From contig CAZCFZ010000008.1 of assembly GCA_964498065.1 (NCBI GenBank), positions 1 to 64,000 of the forward strand: a stretch of DNA of 64,000 nt. The letters run 5' to 3'. Made by a program: the position numbers and the translations under genes. Of the stretch, positions 46,616-53,733 are shown piece by piece. The stretch comes from FEN-1297 sp964498065 (GTDB lineage Bacteria; Bacteroidota; Ignavibacteria; Ignavibacteriales; Ignavibacteriaceae). Position 1 is the first letter of the stretch, and each line of letters opens with the position of its first letter. The notes below the pieces were generated by a model. That model was not told where the DNA came from, did no database searches, and saw only the letters and a list, made by a program, of their open reading frames with translations.

Positions 46616-46891
46616 TTACACAGCTTTCGAAATTATCGGAATAATGGGTGAAAACTTTTTATTCTCCAGTACTTTAATATTTGCAATTTTTTGAAACTCA
46701 AACTTCTTTATCTCGCTGGAATTATATAATCTGCCGTATATTACTTTTCTGCCGCTTATTTCCCTTGAGATATAATACGGATCCAACATTACTTCATTCA
46801 ATCCGTATAGAAATTTAATCTTATTACGGTTATGGATTGCGGATGCAAAAATCTCAGATTTCATAACAGCTCCGGTTTTTAGTTTAGCCAT
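46616..46891 (-). CDS. Small WYL-like domain protein
   Basis: 91 residues. The core AIHNRNKIKFLYGLNEVMLD then PYYISREISGRKVIYGRLYN and EIKKFEFQKIANIKVLENKKF follows the layout of the WYL domain (A-I-x-x-x-x-x-I-x-F-x-Y, L-x-P-Y-x-I, G-x-x-Y, R/K-x-F-x-x-x-R/K-I). That fold senses ligands or nucleic acid in bacterial regulators and defence systems. Here it has no DNA-binding helix-turn-helix, so it is a lone sensor-type domain. It overlaps the 3' end of lexA by 13 bases, which implies coupled translation and a DNA-damage-linked role (inference). Assignment is by pattern only. Confidence 0.55.
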   Translation of the reverse strand: MAKLKTGAVMKSEIFASAIHNRNKIKFLYGLNEVMLDPYYISREISGRKVIYGRLYNSSEIKKFEFQKIANIKVLENKKFSPIIPIISKAV

Positions 46892-47544
46892 CTTAATACT
46901 CCAATTACCCTGCCTACAATTGAAAACTCGGATAAATCATTTATTTCAATCGGGCGGTATTTTTCATTTTCAGGAATAAGTCTAATTTTATTTTGCTTAT
47001 TCTCATATTTTTTAACTGTTGCTTCATCATTTATCATTGCAACAATAATATCGCCGTTAGAGGCAACCTTCGAAGGCAAAACTATTACCAGGTCGCCTTC
47101 AAATATTCCGGCATTTATCATACTGTCCCCTTTTATTCTCAACGCAAAACTATTTTCGGATTTTTTCATAAAGCTCGGATCAATAACCACATCGCCTTCA
47201 ATATTTTCAATTGCCAATACGGGAGAACCTGCAGCGACCCGGCCTACAATCGGAATCTTATTAAAATTTTCATTCCTTTCGAGAATATTAGGAACGCTGT
47301 TAAGATTATGAACATTATCATGCTGAAAAGATATACCCCTGCTCGCGTTGCTTTCAATATTCAAATAACCTTTTTTAACAAGAGCATCTAGGTGTCTTTT
47401 TACACCGAAAGTTGAAGAAATACCAAACTTTTTTCCAATTTCTCTTAAAGTAGGCGGATATCCGTTTTCTTCACGGAATTGTCTAATGAAGGTTAATATT
47501 TCTTCCTGCCTGTCCGTTAATTGATTTTTCATATTAGTGCTCAT
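46879..47544 (-). CDS. lexA: SOS transcriptional repressor LexA
   Basis: A LexA/UmuD-type S24 protease repressor of 221 residues. The winged helix spans about 5-70 (LTDRQEEILTFIRQF, YPPTLREIGKKFGISS). The self-cleavage site is A105-G106 (GRVAAGSPVLA), with catalytic Ser141 (GDSMINAG) and Lys178 (DEATVKKY). I start it at the ATG at 47544. A reading frame from GTG at 47580 exists, but the promoter (-10 at 47559-47564) lies inside it, so the transcript would begin after that GTG. The ATG at 47532 is another option. It heads a three-gene run with two small genes. Confidence 0.92.
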   Translation of the reverse strand: MSTNMKNQLTDRQEEILTFIRQFREENGYPPTLREIGKKFGISSTFGVKRHLDALVKKGYLNIESNASRGISFQHDNVHNLNSVPNILERNENFNKIPIVGRVAAGSPVLAIENIEGDVVIDPSFMKKSENSFALRIKGDSMINAGIFEGDLVIVLPSKVASNGDIIVAMINDEATVKKYENKQNKIRLIPENEKYRPIEINDLSEFSIVGRVIGVLRWLN

Positions 47545-47547
47545 ATG

Positions 47548-47560
47548 TTTACTATGTAAA
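47548..47560 (-). promoter_or_regulatory. Candidate LexA operator
   Basis: TTTACTATGTAAA is an inverted repeat (TTTAC - 3 bases - GTAAA) lying just downstream of, and overlapping by two bases, the -10 hexamer of the lexA promoter, where a repressor would block initiation. That it is LexA's own operator is inference; it matches neither the E. coli nor the B. subtilis consensus. Confidence 0.5.
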
Positions 47561-47587
47561 TATAGTGCGCAAATGTTCACTTGTCAA
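47559..47587 (-). promoter_or_regulatory. Sigma-70-type promoter of the lexA operon
   Basis: On the minus strand, TTGACA (47582-47587) is followed after exactly 17 bases by TATATT (47559-47564), one mismatch from consensus. The expected start site is around 47552, eight or so bases upstream of the ATG at 47544. This fits the ATG start at 47532 better if a leader is needed, or a nearly leaderless message. Confidence 0.65.
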
Positions 47588-47794
47588 GTACTTTTTTTAA
47601 TTTTGTGATAAGTTTAAAGGGAAAGTGTAATTAAGAAATGCAAAAAAATTGAGAAATAACTATAAAGTTAAAGGCTTTAAATAATTATGAAAAAAGGGCT
47701 CTAAATAGACATTTAAAAGTTTCCTTTCATTAAAACGTTTAAATTTTCACATTTTTTTCGATAATCAAATAACTATAATTTTTTGAAAGGAAAC

Positions 47795-48142
47795 ATGGAA
47801 GACTTCGGTAGAAGAACGTTTGAGGATGTTAGAATGGAATTTGTAAACCTCACACGTGCAACTTATAAAGAGGCCGGGGAATTAAAGGGAAGACTTAACG
47901 AGGATATCGAGAATGGATTCAAAAAGTTAATTATTGATATTAGTAAGTGTGAATTTATAGACTCGACATTTTTAGGCGTGCTTGTTGTAACTTTAAAAAA
48001 TATATCCAAGTGCGGCGGTGAAATTCATTTGGTTCAACCTCCGCCTCCTATATTAAAAATGATGGAAATGGTCGGAACATTAAAAATATTTAAGACCTTT
48101 GAAACTCTTGACGATGCATTTGTAAGTATTAATAATTCTTAG
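47795..48142 (+). CDS. STAS-domain anti-sigma factor antagonist
   Basis: A 115-residue single STAS domain. The central strand and helix are KLIIDISKCEFIDSTFLGVLVVTL (about residues 44-67), where the D-S-T triplet (56-58) corresponds to the phosphorylatable D-S-S of SpoIIAA/RsbV; Thr58 takes the usual serine position. The domain would bind a partner-switching serine kinase, but no such kinase or sigma factor is nearby. The ATG at 47795, with AAAGGAAAC upstream, is chosen over an in-frame TTG at 47783. Single gene, function in stress or envelope signalling unknown. Confidence 0.85.
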   Translation: MEDFGRRTFEDVRMEFVNLTRATYKEAGELKGRLNEDIENGFKKLIIDISKCEFIDSTFLGVLVVTLKNISKCGGEIHLVQPPPPILKMMEMVGTLKIFKTFETLDDAFVSINNS

Positions 48143-48403
48143 ATTTATTTATAATTAACTTTGCAGGAAAGCTGTTCTTTTTAATAATTTATTTTTATGT
48201 TTATCTTTAGTTGAACATAATTGGCATCAATAATTAAGTGGAGGGATTAAATAACTATATTTATCAACTCATGACGATAAACTAAGGTAGATAAGTTAAT
48301 ATAGTATTGAATTTAAAGATGCAGTCTCATGCAGAAATATCTTCAGATAAAAAATTAAAATTGTATAGGAATAAAAAATATATATGCAATTTGAGGAGAT
48401 GTT

Positions 48404-49149
48404 ATGGCAAAGAGAGTATACTTTTGTTTTCATTACCAGGACGTCATTGATTTTCGGGTTGATGTTGTAAGAAATCACTGGATGACTGAAAAAGACAGGG
48501 NNNNNNNNNNNNNNNNNNNNNNNNNNNNNNNNNNNNNNNNNNNNNNNNNNNNNNNNNNNNNNNNNNNNNNNNNNNNNNNNNNNNNNNNNNNNNNNNNNNN
48601 ATTGATTTTCGGGTTGATGTTGTAAGAAATCACTGGATGACTGAAAAAGACAGGGGGGACGCGGGTTTTTTCGATGCTTCAATTTGGGAAGAAGCAAGAA
48701 AGAAGGGTAAAGCTGCAATAAAGCAATTAATTAATTCCGAACTTGAAAATACTTCCAGCACATGTGCTTTAATTGGAAAATACACCTATGCAAGGCCCTG
48801 GGTGCGGTATGAAATTTTAAGAAGTATTAAAAGAGGCAATTTTGTCTTTGCCGTCCACATAAACGGTATTAAAGGTAAAGACCAGAAAACAAGAACCAAA
48901 GGCAACAATCCGTTTGATTATTTAGGCATCCGGTGTAGTGATGACGGAAAGAGTGTTAAAATGTACGAATTGAAAAACGGCGAATGGATTGAATATTTAG
49001 AGATTGGCGGTTCCAGCTCATATTCATATATTTTGGACGAAACATTACAATCAAATAAAGGAAAATTTTATCAACTGTCGAAATTCTGCCCGACATACGA
49101 TTGGCTGGGCGATGACGGCTGTAATAATTTTGCAAAGTGGGTAAAATAA
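48404..49149 (+). CDS. TIR-like (ThsB/DUF1863-type) protein, split by an artificial gap
   Basis: Two pieces flank the N-gap. The 55 bases before the gap (48446-48500) are repeated exactly at 48601-48655. Collapsing one copy gives one uninterrupted frame of 196 residues: MAKRVYFCFHYQDV, then IDFRVDVVRNHW, then MTEKDRGDAGFFDASIW to the end. The sequence has the MTH538/DUF1863 TIR-like layout: KRVYFCFHYQD at the start, a strand with STCALIGKYT, and WVRYEI with Glu85 at the position of the family's conserved acidic residue. GAGGAG precedes the ATG. Relatives (ThsB) make a cyclic ADP-ribose-like signal in Thoeris immunity. No ThsA partner (SIR2 or macro domain) is in the window, so a defence role is only suggested. 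Confidence 0.75.
48446..48500. repeat. 55-bp direct repeat, left copy
   Basis: Identical base for base to 48601-48655. It ends exactly where the N-run begins. It is best explained as unmerged contig overlap, not biology. Confidence 0.95.
48501..48600. other. Assembly gap (100 N)
   Basis: A fixed run of exactly 100 undetermined bases. It is abutted on both sides by the same 55-bp sequence, so the true gap length is probably negative (the contigs overlap by 55 bases). Confidence 0.95.
48601..48655. repeat. 55-bp direct repeat, right copy
   Basis: Partner of 48446-48500. It begins immediately after the last N. The reading frame continues from it into the body of the TIR-like protein. Confidence 0.95.
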
Positions 49150-49373
49150 AAGCGGCGAATATATTTTCTTGTCTTTAGGGGGTAATAGAAATCAGTTCAA
49201 ATTAGTTTAAGTTTTTAGATTATAAAATTGAGGGAGCCGGTAATCCGTCTTATTTAATTTCTTATTGTATATTGACGGGAATTGCCATATATAATCAAAC
49301 AATAAATGATTACTTTGCAGTTAAATATTAAACGGCGGTTTGATATGTTAATTTTAAATAATGGTGGGATAAA

Positions 49374-50051
49374 ATGAAAAATAAAAGTTTTCATCAGCTT
49401 ATTGAAGATATGAACAAAACTATACTAGTTGTAATTAATATTTTATCAATTTTAGTGTTAGGTGTAGTTGATTATACTACAGGTATGGAATACTCTTTTT
49501 CAATTATTTATTTAATACCCATATCATTCTCTTCCTGGTTTATCGGGAAAAAAACCGGCTTTATTATGGCAATTTTAAGTGGATTAATTTGGTTTTTTAC
49601 GGATTTAATCAGCGGACATTATTATTCATCTACTATTAATTTAGTTTGGAATTCCTTAATACGCTTAATTCTCTTTTTAATTATCGCCAATCTTATTTAT
49701 TACTTTAAAGATCAAATAATTAAAAACCACCATAAAGAATTAATCCTGCAAAAAGAAAAAGTTGTTATTGATACATTCCAAAAGTTAACGAGGATGATGG
49801 TTAATAATATTACGCTTCAAAATGCGGAAATAATAAAATGGGTTAATAATAGAAAAGAGGAAAATGAGATTGCACCTGATGTTTTAGTAAAATCCAGCAG
49901 GGTTATTGGTGAAAGTTTACAAATATTATCGGAAGTCAGCTTTGTTAGTCCGTATATTTCCAGTACAGAACCGAATGTAAATACATATCTTGAACTGCTC
50001 GAAAAAAAGTTATCAAAGGTTCATAAGGATTTATTACAGCCGAAACAATAA
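49374..50051 (+). CDS. Sensor-like membrane protein without catalytic domain
   Basis: 225 residues. Residues about 15-110 form four predicted transmembrane segments of the kind found at the N-terminus of sensor kinases and diguanylate cyclases (VVDYTTGMEYSFSIIYLIPISFSSWFIGKKTG). A charged helical region follows (about 115-200, HKELILQKEKVVIDTFQKLTRMM), where a histidine-kinase dimerisation helix would sit, but it has no H-E-[LM]-R/N phosphoacceptor box and no ATPase domain follows. So it is a membrane sensor without its own output, or a degenerate kinase. It lies 224 bases after the TIR-like gene, same strand, without a clear operon link. Confidence 0.6.
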   Translation: MKNKSFHQLIEDMNKTILVVINILSILVLGVVDYTTGMEYSFSIIYLIPISFSSWFIGKKTGFIMAILSGLIWFFTDLISGHYYSSTINLVWNSLIRLILFLIIANLIYYFKDQIIKNHHKELILQKEKVVIDTFQKLTRMMVNNITLQNAEIIKWVNNRKEENEIAPDVLVKSSRVIGESLQILSEVSFVSPYISSTEPNVNTYLELLEKKLSKVHKDLLQPKQ

Positions 50052-50089
50052 AATGGATTGTAGTTTGATACCCGTAAAAGAGAAAATAA

Positions 50090-50520
50090 ATGACGATTGA
50101 AAAAAGGAATGAATTAATTAATGCATTTTATCTATTCAGCCGAACGACCAATCTAAATTCAGCCGGATGAATGTTTCCAAAATGATTTGATATTGTGCCG
50201 ATCGGTTTAAGATGATGTTCGGAGAGATTAAAGGATTAAAAAGGCAAAAAGTCGATTTAATAAAATTAAAAGAAATGGCAGCCAGGAACGAAACGGTTCC
50301 AGCGGTTGAAGAATTGGATCAGGTAGCCGGAGGAGGAACAAAACATGCATATTTTGACAATGACAAAAAATTATTAATTAATTATTTAAAAAGGTTTACC
50401 GAATGCAATGATGACTATAATTTCTCCTTCCATCCTTATTTAGGAGTAATAAAAAAAGAGCAATGGGAAAGATTGGTTATTTATCATTTGGATCATCACT
50501 TTAATCAATTTAGCAGATGA
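50090..50520 (+). pseudogene. Disrupted DUF1569 (DinB-like) gene
   Basis: The downstream part from 50212 is open and reads MMFGEIKGLKRQKVDLIKL to HPYLGVIKKEQWERLVIYHLDHHFNQF, the DUF1569 layout with its metal-site H-x-D-H-H. That open piece (102 residues) lacks the N-terminal third. Reading upstream in the same frame gives SRMNVSKMI, a TGA stop, YCADRFK, matching the family's G-R-M-x-V-x-Q-M-I-x-H-C-A-D segment. Further up, in another frame, MTIEKRNELINAF starts at the ATG 50090. So a frameshift (around 50150) and an in-frame TGA (about 50188) break the gene. Truncated translation from 50212 cannot be excluded. Confidence 0.55.
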
Positions 50521-50673
50521 AAAATGGTTTTAATTAATTATTGGTTAAAATACGTTATTGAGATATAAAATTGTTCATCGTAGTTTTTAATAATTAAACA
50601 TTTCCAACGTGTATTTAATAAAATTTAAAAGAGGAGCACGGCTATTTGTTCGCTTTAATAAAAAGGGAATAAA

Positions 50674-51162
50674 ATGACAGAAGAAATTATCTCTCAATAC
50701 AAGGCATCTTTAAAAATGCTTCGGGATGTAATAAACAGATGCCCGGAAAAACTATGGAAAGATGAAAAATACAAAAACTCATATTGGCGTATTGTTTATC
50801 ATACGCTTTTTTATACTTCTCTTTATTTATCAAAAAGTGTCTCTAAATTCGTTCCATGGGTTAAGCATAAAAAGAATTATAATTATTTAGGAGATACTGC
50901 ATCCGACGGTACGCCGGTTATCATTGAAAATATTTATTCAAAGATTGAAATGATTGAATACTTGGAAATAATTATTAAAGAATGTGAAAGCTTTGTAAAT
51001 GAAACGCCGGAAGATGAAAGGAGCAATTTTGAATGGCTGCCTGTAAGTAAAATAGAATTACATTTATACAATATAAGACATATCCAGCATCATACAGGCC
51101 AGCTTATTGAACGTCTGCATCAGGCTGGCATTACAGGAATTAAATGGGAATCGACGGGATAA
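50674..51162 (+). CDS. DinB-like four-helix protein
   Basis: 162 residues of a DinB/YfiT-like metal-binding fold. A first helix begins ISQYKASLKMLRDVI; histidine H48 or so lies in RIVYHTLFY; and the metal site near the C-terminus is IRHIQHHTGQLIERL. These three histidine positions are those of the DinB superfamily, which includes thiol-dependent transferases and proteins of unknown function. No other domain is present. It lies just after the broken DUF1569 gene, a fold relative. The precise reaction is unknown. The start ATG at 50674 has AAAGGGAAT upstream. Confidence 0.75.
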   Translation: MTEEIISQYKASLKMLRDVINRCPEKLWKDEKYKNSYWRIVYHTLFYTSLYLSKSVSKFVPWVKHKKNYNYLGDTASDGTPVIIENIYSKIEMIEYLEIIIKECESFVNETPEDERSNFEWLPVSKIELHLYNIRHIQHHTGQLIERLHQAGITGIKWESTG

Positions 51163-51260
51163 TTATAAAATAAATAATCAGAATAATTTTGATCTTTCGA
51201 CATATTTAGCCGGCACTAACCATTAGTTTTAGGGATTTGACATTAAAGGAGGAATAGAAT

Positions 51261-51635
51261 ATGATTAATCAAATTCTAATTTATATCGGCGGTGCGGTAA
51301 CACTGGTATGGGGTATTGCTCATCTTTACCCGACAAAATCTATTGTAAAAGGTTTTGGTGAAATTAGTGCCGATAACAAACATATAATAACAATGGAATG
51401 GATAATTGAGAGTGCTGCTTTAATTTTTATTGGATTTATTGTTATTGGTGTTACTATCATTAAGCCATCAGGTATTATCTCGACTTTTATATATCTTTCA
51501 TCTATTAGTATATTATTAGTACTCGCAATAATATCATTTTTTACCGGGTATAAAGTAAAATTTATAGCTTTTAAACTTTGTCCATATTTGTTTTCATTTT
51601 CAGCTGTCTTAATTTTTCTAGGGTATATGCTTTAG
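51261..51635 (+). CDS. Small four-helix membrane protein
   Basis: 124 residues with four predicted transmembrane segments (about 3-19, 48-66, 73-92 and 102-123). A conserved-looking W-G-I-A-H-L-Y-P-T stretch joins helix 1 to the loop, and MEWIIESAALIFIG opens helix 2. I know this arrangement from uncharacterised membrane proteins of environmental bacteria but can attach no function. AAAGGAGG lies upstream of the ATG at 51261. Single gene, possibly part of the accessory block. Confidence 0.6.
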   Translation: MINQILIYIGGAVTLVWGIAHLYPTKSIVKGFGEISADNKHIITMEWIIESAALIFIGFIVIGVTIIKPSGIISTFIYLSSISILLVLAIISFFTGYKVKFIAFKLCPYLFSFSAVLIFLGYML

Positions 51636-51994
51636 TATTTTTGTAAAAGATATATTTTAATAACTAAAGCACTTCATTCCGGAAGCATATGCCTAATAAC
51701 GGCCTTGCGAATAACTCGCCGCCCATAACAAACTGGCAGCAATGAAATAACCAAGCCGAAGATTAAACCGGAGGTGCGTAACTTAATTTGTAAGCACCGA
51801 AGGCAATTTTATTAATTTTGTACGAACATTTGAACAAGTTCACCAAACGGAAAAGACAACGCCAAAAAATTGCAAATTACCCAAACCGTTTCTGCGGTTG
51901 GGTTGATGCGTTTTTTATATTGCGTTTTTATTTTTAGTGTTGTATTTATCATAATATTGATATAATTTTGACACAAATAAAAAGGAAAAATAAG
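51636..51994. other. Non-coding stretch with repeat and hairpin
   Basis: No gene. It starts with a GCCTAATAACGGCCTTGCGA element (exact 14-bp match to 7421-7434). Near its end ACCCAAACCG and CGGTTGGGT (about 51879-51903) form a hairpin with one bulged A, followed by T-rich sequence. It is attC-like in flavour but does not fulfil the attC consensus. Confidence 0.4.
51697..51720. repeat. AACGGCCTTGCGA intergenic element, copy
   Basis: TAACGGCCTTGCGA plus ATAACTCGCC; see 7418-7444. It sits at the upstream edge of the toxin-antitoxin locus. Confidence 0.4.
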
Positions 51995-52267
51995 ATGCCA
52001 ATTATAAAACCTATTTCCGATTTGAGAAATAAATCAAATGAGATATCAGAACTCGCTAATAATTCTGATGAACCGATATATATTACAAAAAACGGAGAAG
52101 GTGATTTAGTTGTAATGTCTATGGCTCATTATTCTAAACTTAAATTAAAGATTGATCTACTTAGTAAGTTGTCCGTTGCACAAAAACAAAAATCTGAAGG
52201 CGACAAAGGCAAAACTTTAAAACAAGTGATGTCGAATATCAGAGAAGTAATTAATGCCAACAAATAA
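51995..52267 (+). CDS. Phd/YefM-family antitoxin
   Basis: 90 residues. The DNA-binding Phd fold is at the N-terminus: MPIIKPISDLRNKSNEISELAN, then DEPIYITKNGEGDLVVMSMAHYSKL. A C-terminal toxin-wrapping tail is lysine-rich (KQKSEGDKGKTLKQVMSNIREV). I start at the ATG at 51995, preceded by AAAAGGAAAA; an upstream TTG at 51968 would give nine extra residues. The antitoxin normally represses its own promoter and neutralises the toxin, whose gene overlaps it by 14 bases. Confidence 0.85.
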   Translation: MPIIKPISDLRNKSNEISELANNSDEPIYITKNGEGDLVVMSMAHYSKLKLKIDLLSKLSVAQKQKSEGDKGKTLKQVMSNIREVINANK

Positions 52268-52562
52268 ATATCAGATTAGACTTCTAAGTATTGCAGAAGA
52301 AGATTTTACCGAAATTATATCTTTTATCGCAGCAGATAATCCAACTGCAGCAGATGGAATTGCATCTGATATTGAAAAGAATTTAGAACTTTTATCAATT
52401 AATCCAAATCTAGGTAGAATTCCAAGAGAAGAAGAATTAAGAAGTCTTGGTTATAGATATTTAATAGTCAAAAATTATCTTATTTTTTATACAATGGAAG
52501 AAAGAACAATTTTTATTCATAGAATTTTACACGGTGCTCGAAACTATAAAACTCTTCTCTAA
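52254..52562 (+). CDS. RelE/ParE-family toxin
   Basis: 102 residues of the type II ParE/RelE fold: YQIRLLSIAEEDFTEIISFIA with the early acidic helix, then the central LLSINPNLGRIPREEELRSLGYRYLIVKNYLIFY and the final HRILHGARNYKTLL. The sequence is closer to ParE-type gyrase inhibitors than to RelE mRNA interferases, since it has the helical hairpin and lacks obvious RelE catalytic residues, but this needs a structural comparison. The gene starts 14 bases before the antitoxin stop, the normal layout of such pairs. Confidence 0.85.
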   Translation: MPTNKYQIRLLSIAEEDFTEIISFIAADNPTAADGIASDIEKNLELLSINPNLGRIPREEELRSLGYRYLIVKNYLIFYTMEERTIFIHRILHGARNYKTLL

Positions 52563-52643
52563 TTTATCATTATAATTAAGCAATATAACTTTATATTTAC
52601 ATTACTTTAAAAAATAAAACCAAAATATTTAGGCAGATAATCG

Positions 52644-53441
52644 GTGGAAATACAATCATTGAAATTAGCTTATTTTTCTCCTACCGGTACAACTAGATCG
52701 ATTGTACAAGCTGTGGCACGAGGAATTCAAAAAACTTCAGAACTAATTGATATCACAAAACCTGATATGCGAAAAAAGCAGCTGCAGACATCGAGAAATG
52801 ATTTACTTGTTGTGGCCGTGCCGGTTTACATCGGAAGAGTACTGGCATTGTTAATTGAATGGCTGAATGGTATAAAAGCAGACAAAACACCCGTCGTGTG
52901 TATCGTTGTTTATGGAAATCGTGCATATGACGATGCTCTGCTGGAGCTTAAAAATATTTTAATAAAATGCGGATGTTTACCGATAGCCTGTGCCGCATAT
53001 ATTGGAGAACACTCCTATTCAAGTTTCGAAACGCCGATTGCCGAATCCCGGCCGGACACGAGCGATTTAAATCATGCAGAATTATTTGGGCGTAAAATAA
53101 ATGAAAAACTTCAGTATGTTTTATCAATCGATCAAACCCCTGAAATAAATGTACCCGGAAGTTATCCTTATAGAGGTGAAACGAAACTATGGGCTGTTGA
53201 TTTTATAGCTATTAATAATGACTGTATACAATGCGGAATTTGTGCAGAAGGTTGTCCTGTCGATGCCATCGATCCGGATAATAGTAATTTGATTGATAAA
53301 CAAAAATGCATAACTTGTTGCGCATGCATTAAGAACTGCCCGCAAAATGCCAGAACTATGAAAACCGGTTTGGTCAAAGATGCTGCGATGCGATTAAATA
53401 AACTTTATAAAGATAGAAAAGAGCCGGTATTCTATTTATAG
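52644..53441 (+). CDS. EFR1-type flavodoxin/4Fe-4S ferredoxin protein
   Basis: 265 residues beginning at GTG 52644. Residues about 6-160 are a flavodoxin-like domain with the FMN phosphate loop SPTGTTRSI (11-19). The C-terminal part has two 4Fe-4S clusters: CIQCGICAEGCPVDAI and CITCCACIKNCPQNA. Such EFR1 (4Fe-4S flavin reductase-like) proteins transfer electrons between low-potential donors and acceptors. It follows the toxin-antitoxin pair at 82 bases. The actual partner is unknown. Low-potential chemistry fits an anaerobic or facultative life-style. Confidence 0.85.
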   Translation: MEIQSLKLAYFSPTGTTRSIVQAVARGIQKTSELIDITKPDMRKKQLQTSRNDLLVVAVPVYIGRVLALLIEWLNGIKADKTPVVCIVVYGNRAYDDALLELKNILIKCGCLPIACAAYIGEHSYSSFETPIAESRPDTSDLNHAELFGRKINEKLQYVLSIDQTPEINVPGSYPYRGETKLWAVDFIAINNDCIQCGICAEGCPVDAIDPDNSNLIDKQKCITCCACIKNCPQNARTMKTGLVKDAAMRLNKLYKDRKEPVFYL

Positions 53442-53733
53442 TTGTAAACGAAGAGAGAAATTAAAACAGCTTATTAATAGTAAATTTAAAACCGAATATA
53501 ATAATTCATGCCGGCAATTTTTAAATGCTTCAACTCGATTTTCTCTCAAGTCCGAATTATTAGTATCCATACTTTCATTCGGACAGGTTTTATTCTGAAG
53601 TAGGTTATGTAAGAGATTCTAAATTAGATATTATGCTTGGGAAAAGTTATGTTAATTAAAAAAGGCGGCCCGTTGCCAGGCCACCTTTTAACAATAAAAT
53701 AACTTTATAACTACTTCAGTAAATGAGCTGAAA
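53442..53733. other. Intergenic stretch before katG
   Basis: About 290 bases between the EFR1 gene (plus) and katG (minus), convergent. Apart from the terminator at 53658-53689, nothing is seen. Confidence 0.4.
53658..53689. terminator. Bidirectional terminator below katG
   Basis: AAAAAAGGCGGCC and GGCCACCTTTT form a G+C-rich stem around a loop of about seven bases, with A-run and T-run sides. It lies 45 bases past the katG stop. Confidence 0.8.

Noticed and set aside
48637..49149. The right-hand gene piece as a complete protein starting at ATG 48637
   Set aside because: The upstream repeat restores an N-terminus with a strong Shine-Dalgarno; the short version lacks the first TIR-like strand.
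48404..50051. A complete Thoeris system
   Set aside because: No ThsA (SIR2/SLOG or macro effector) is present; only a TIR-like gene and an uncharacterised membrane protein.
50188..50196. In-frame TGA in the DUF1569 gene as selenocysteine or recoding
   Set aside because: An additional frame change lies upstream and no hairpin or Sec machinery is seen; decay or a consensus error is simpler.
51691..51910. An integron attC site
   Set aside because: No complete R'' (RYYYAAC) / R' (GTTRRRY) pair at the right spacing, and no integrase gene in the window.
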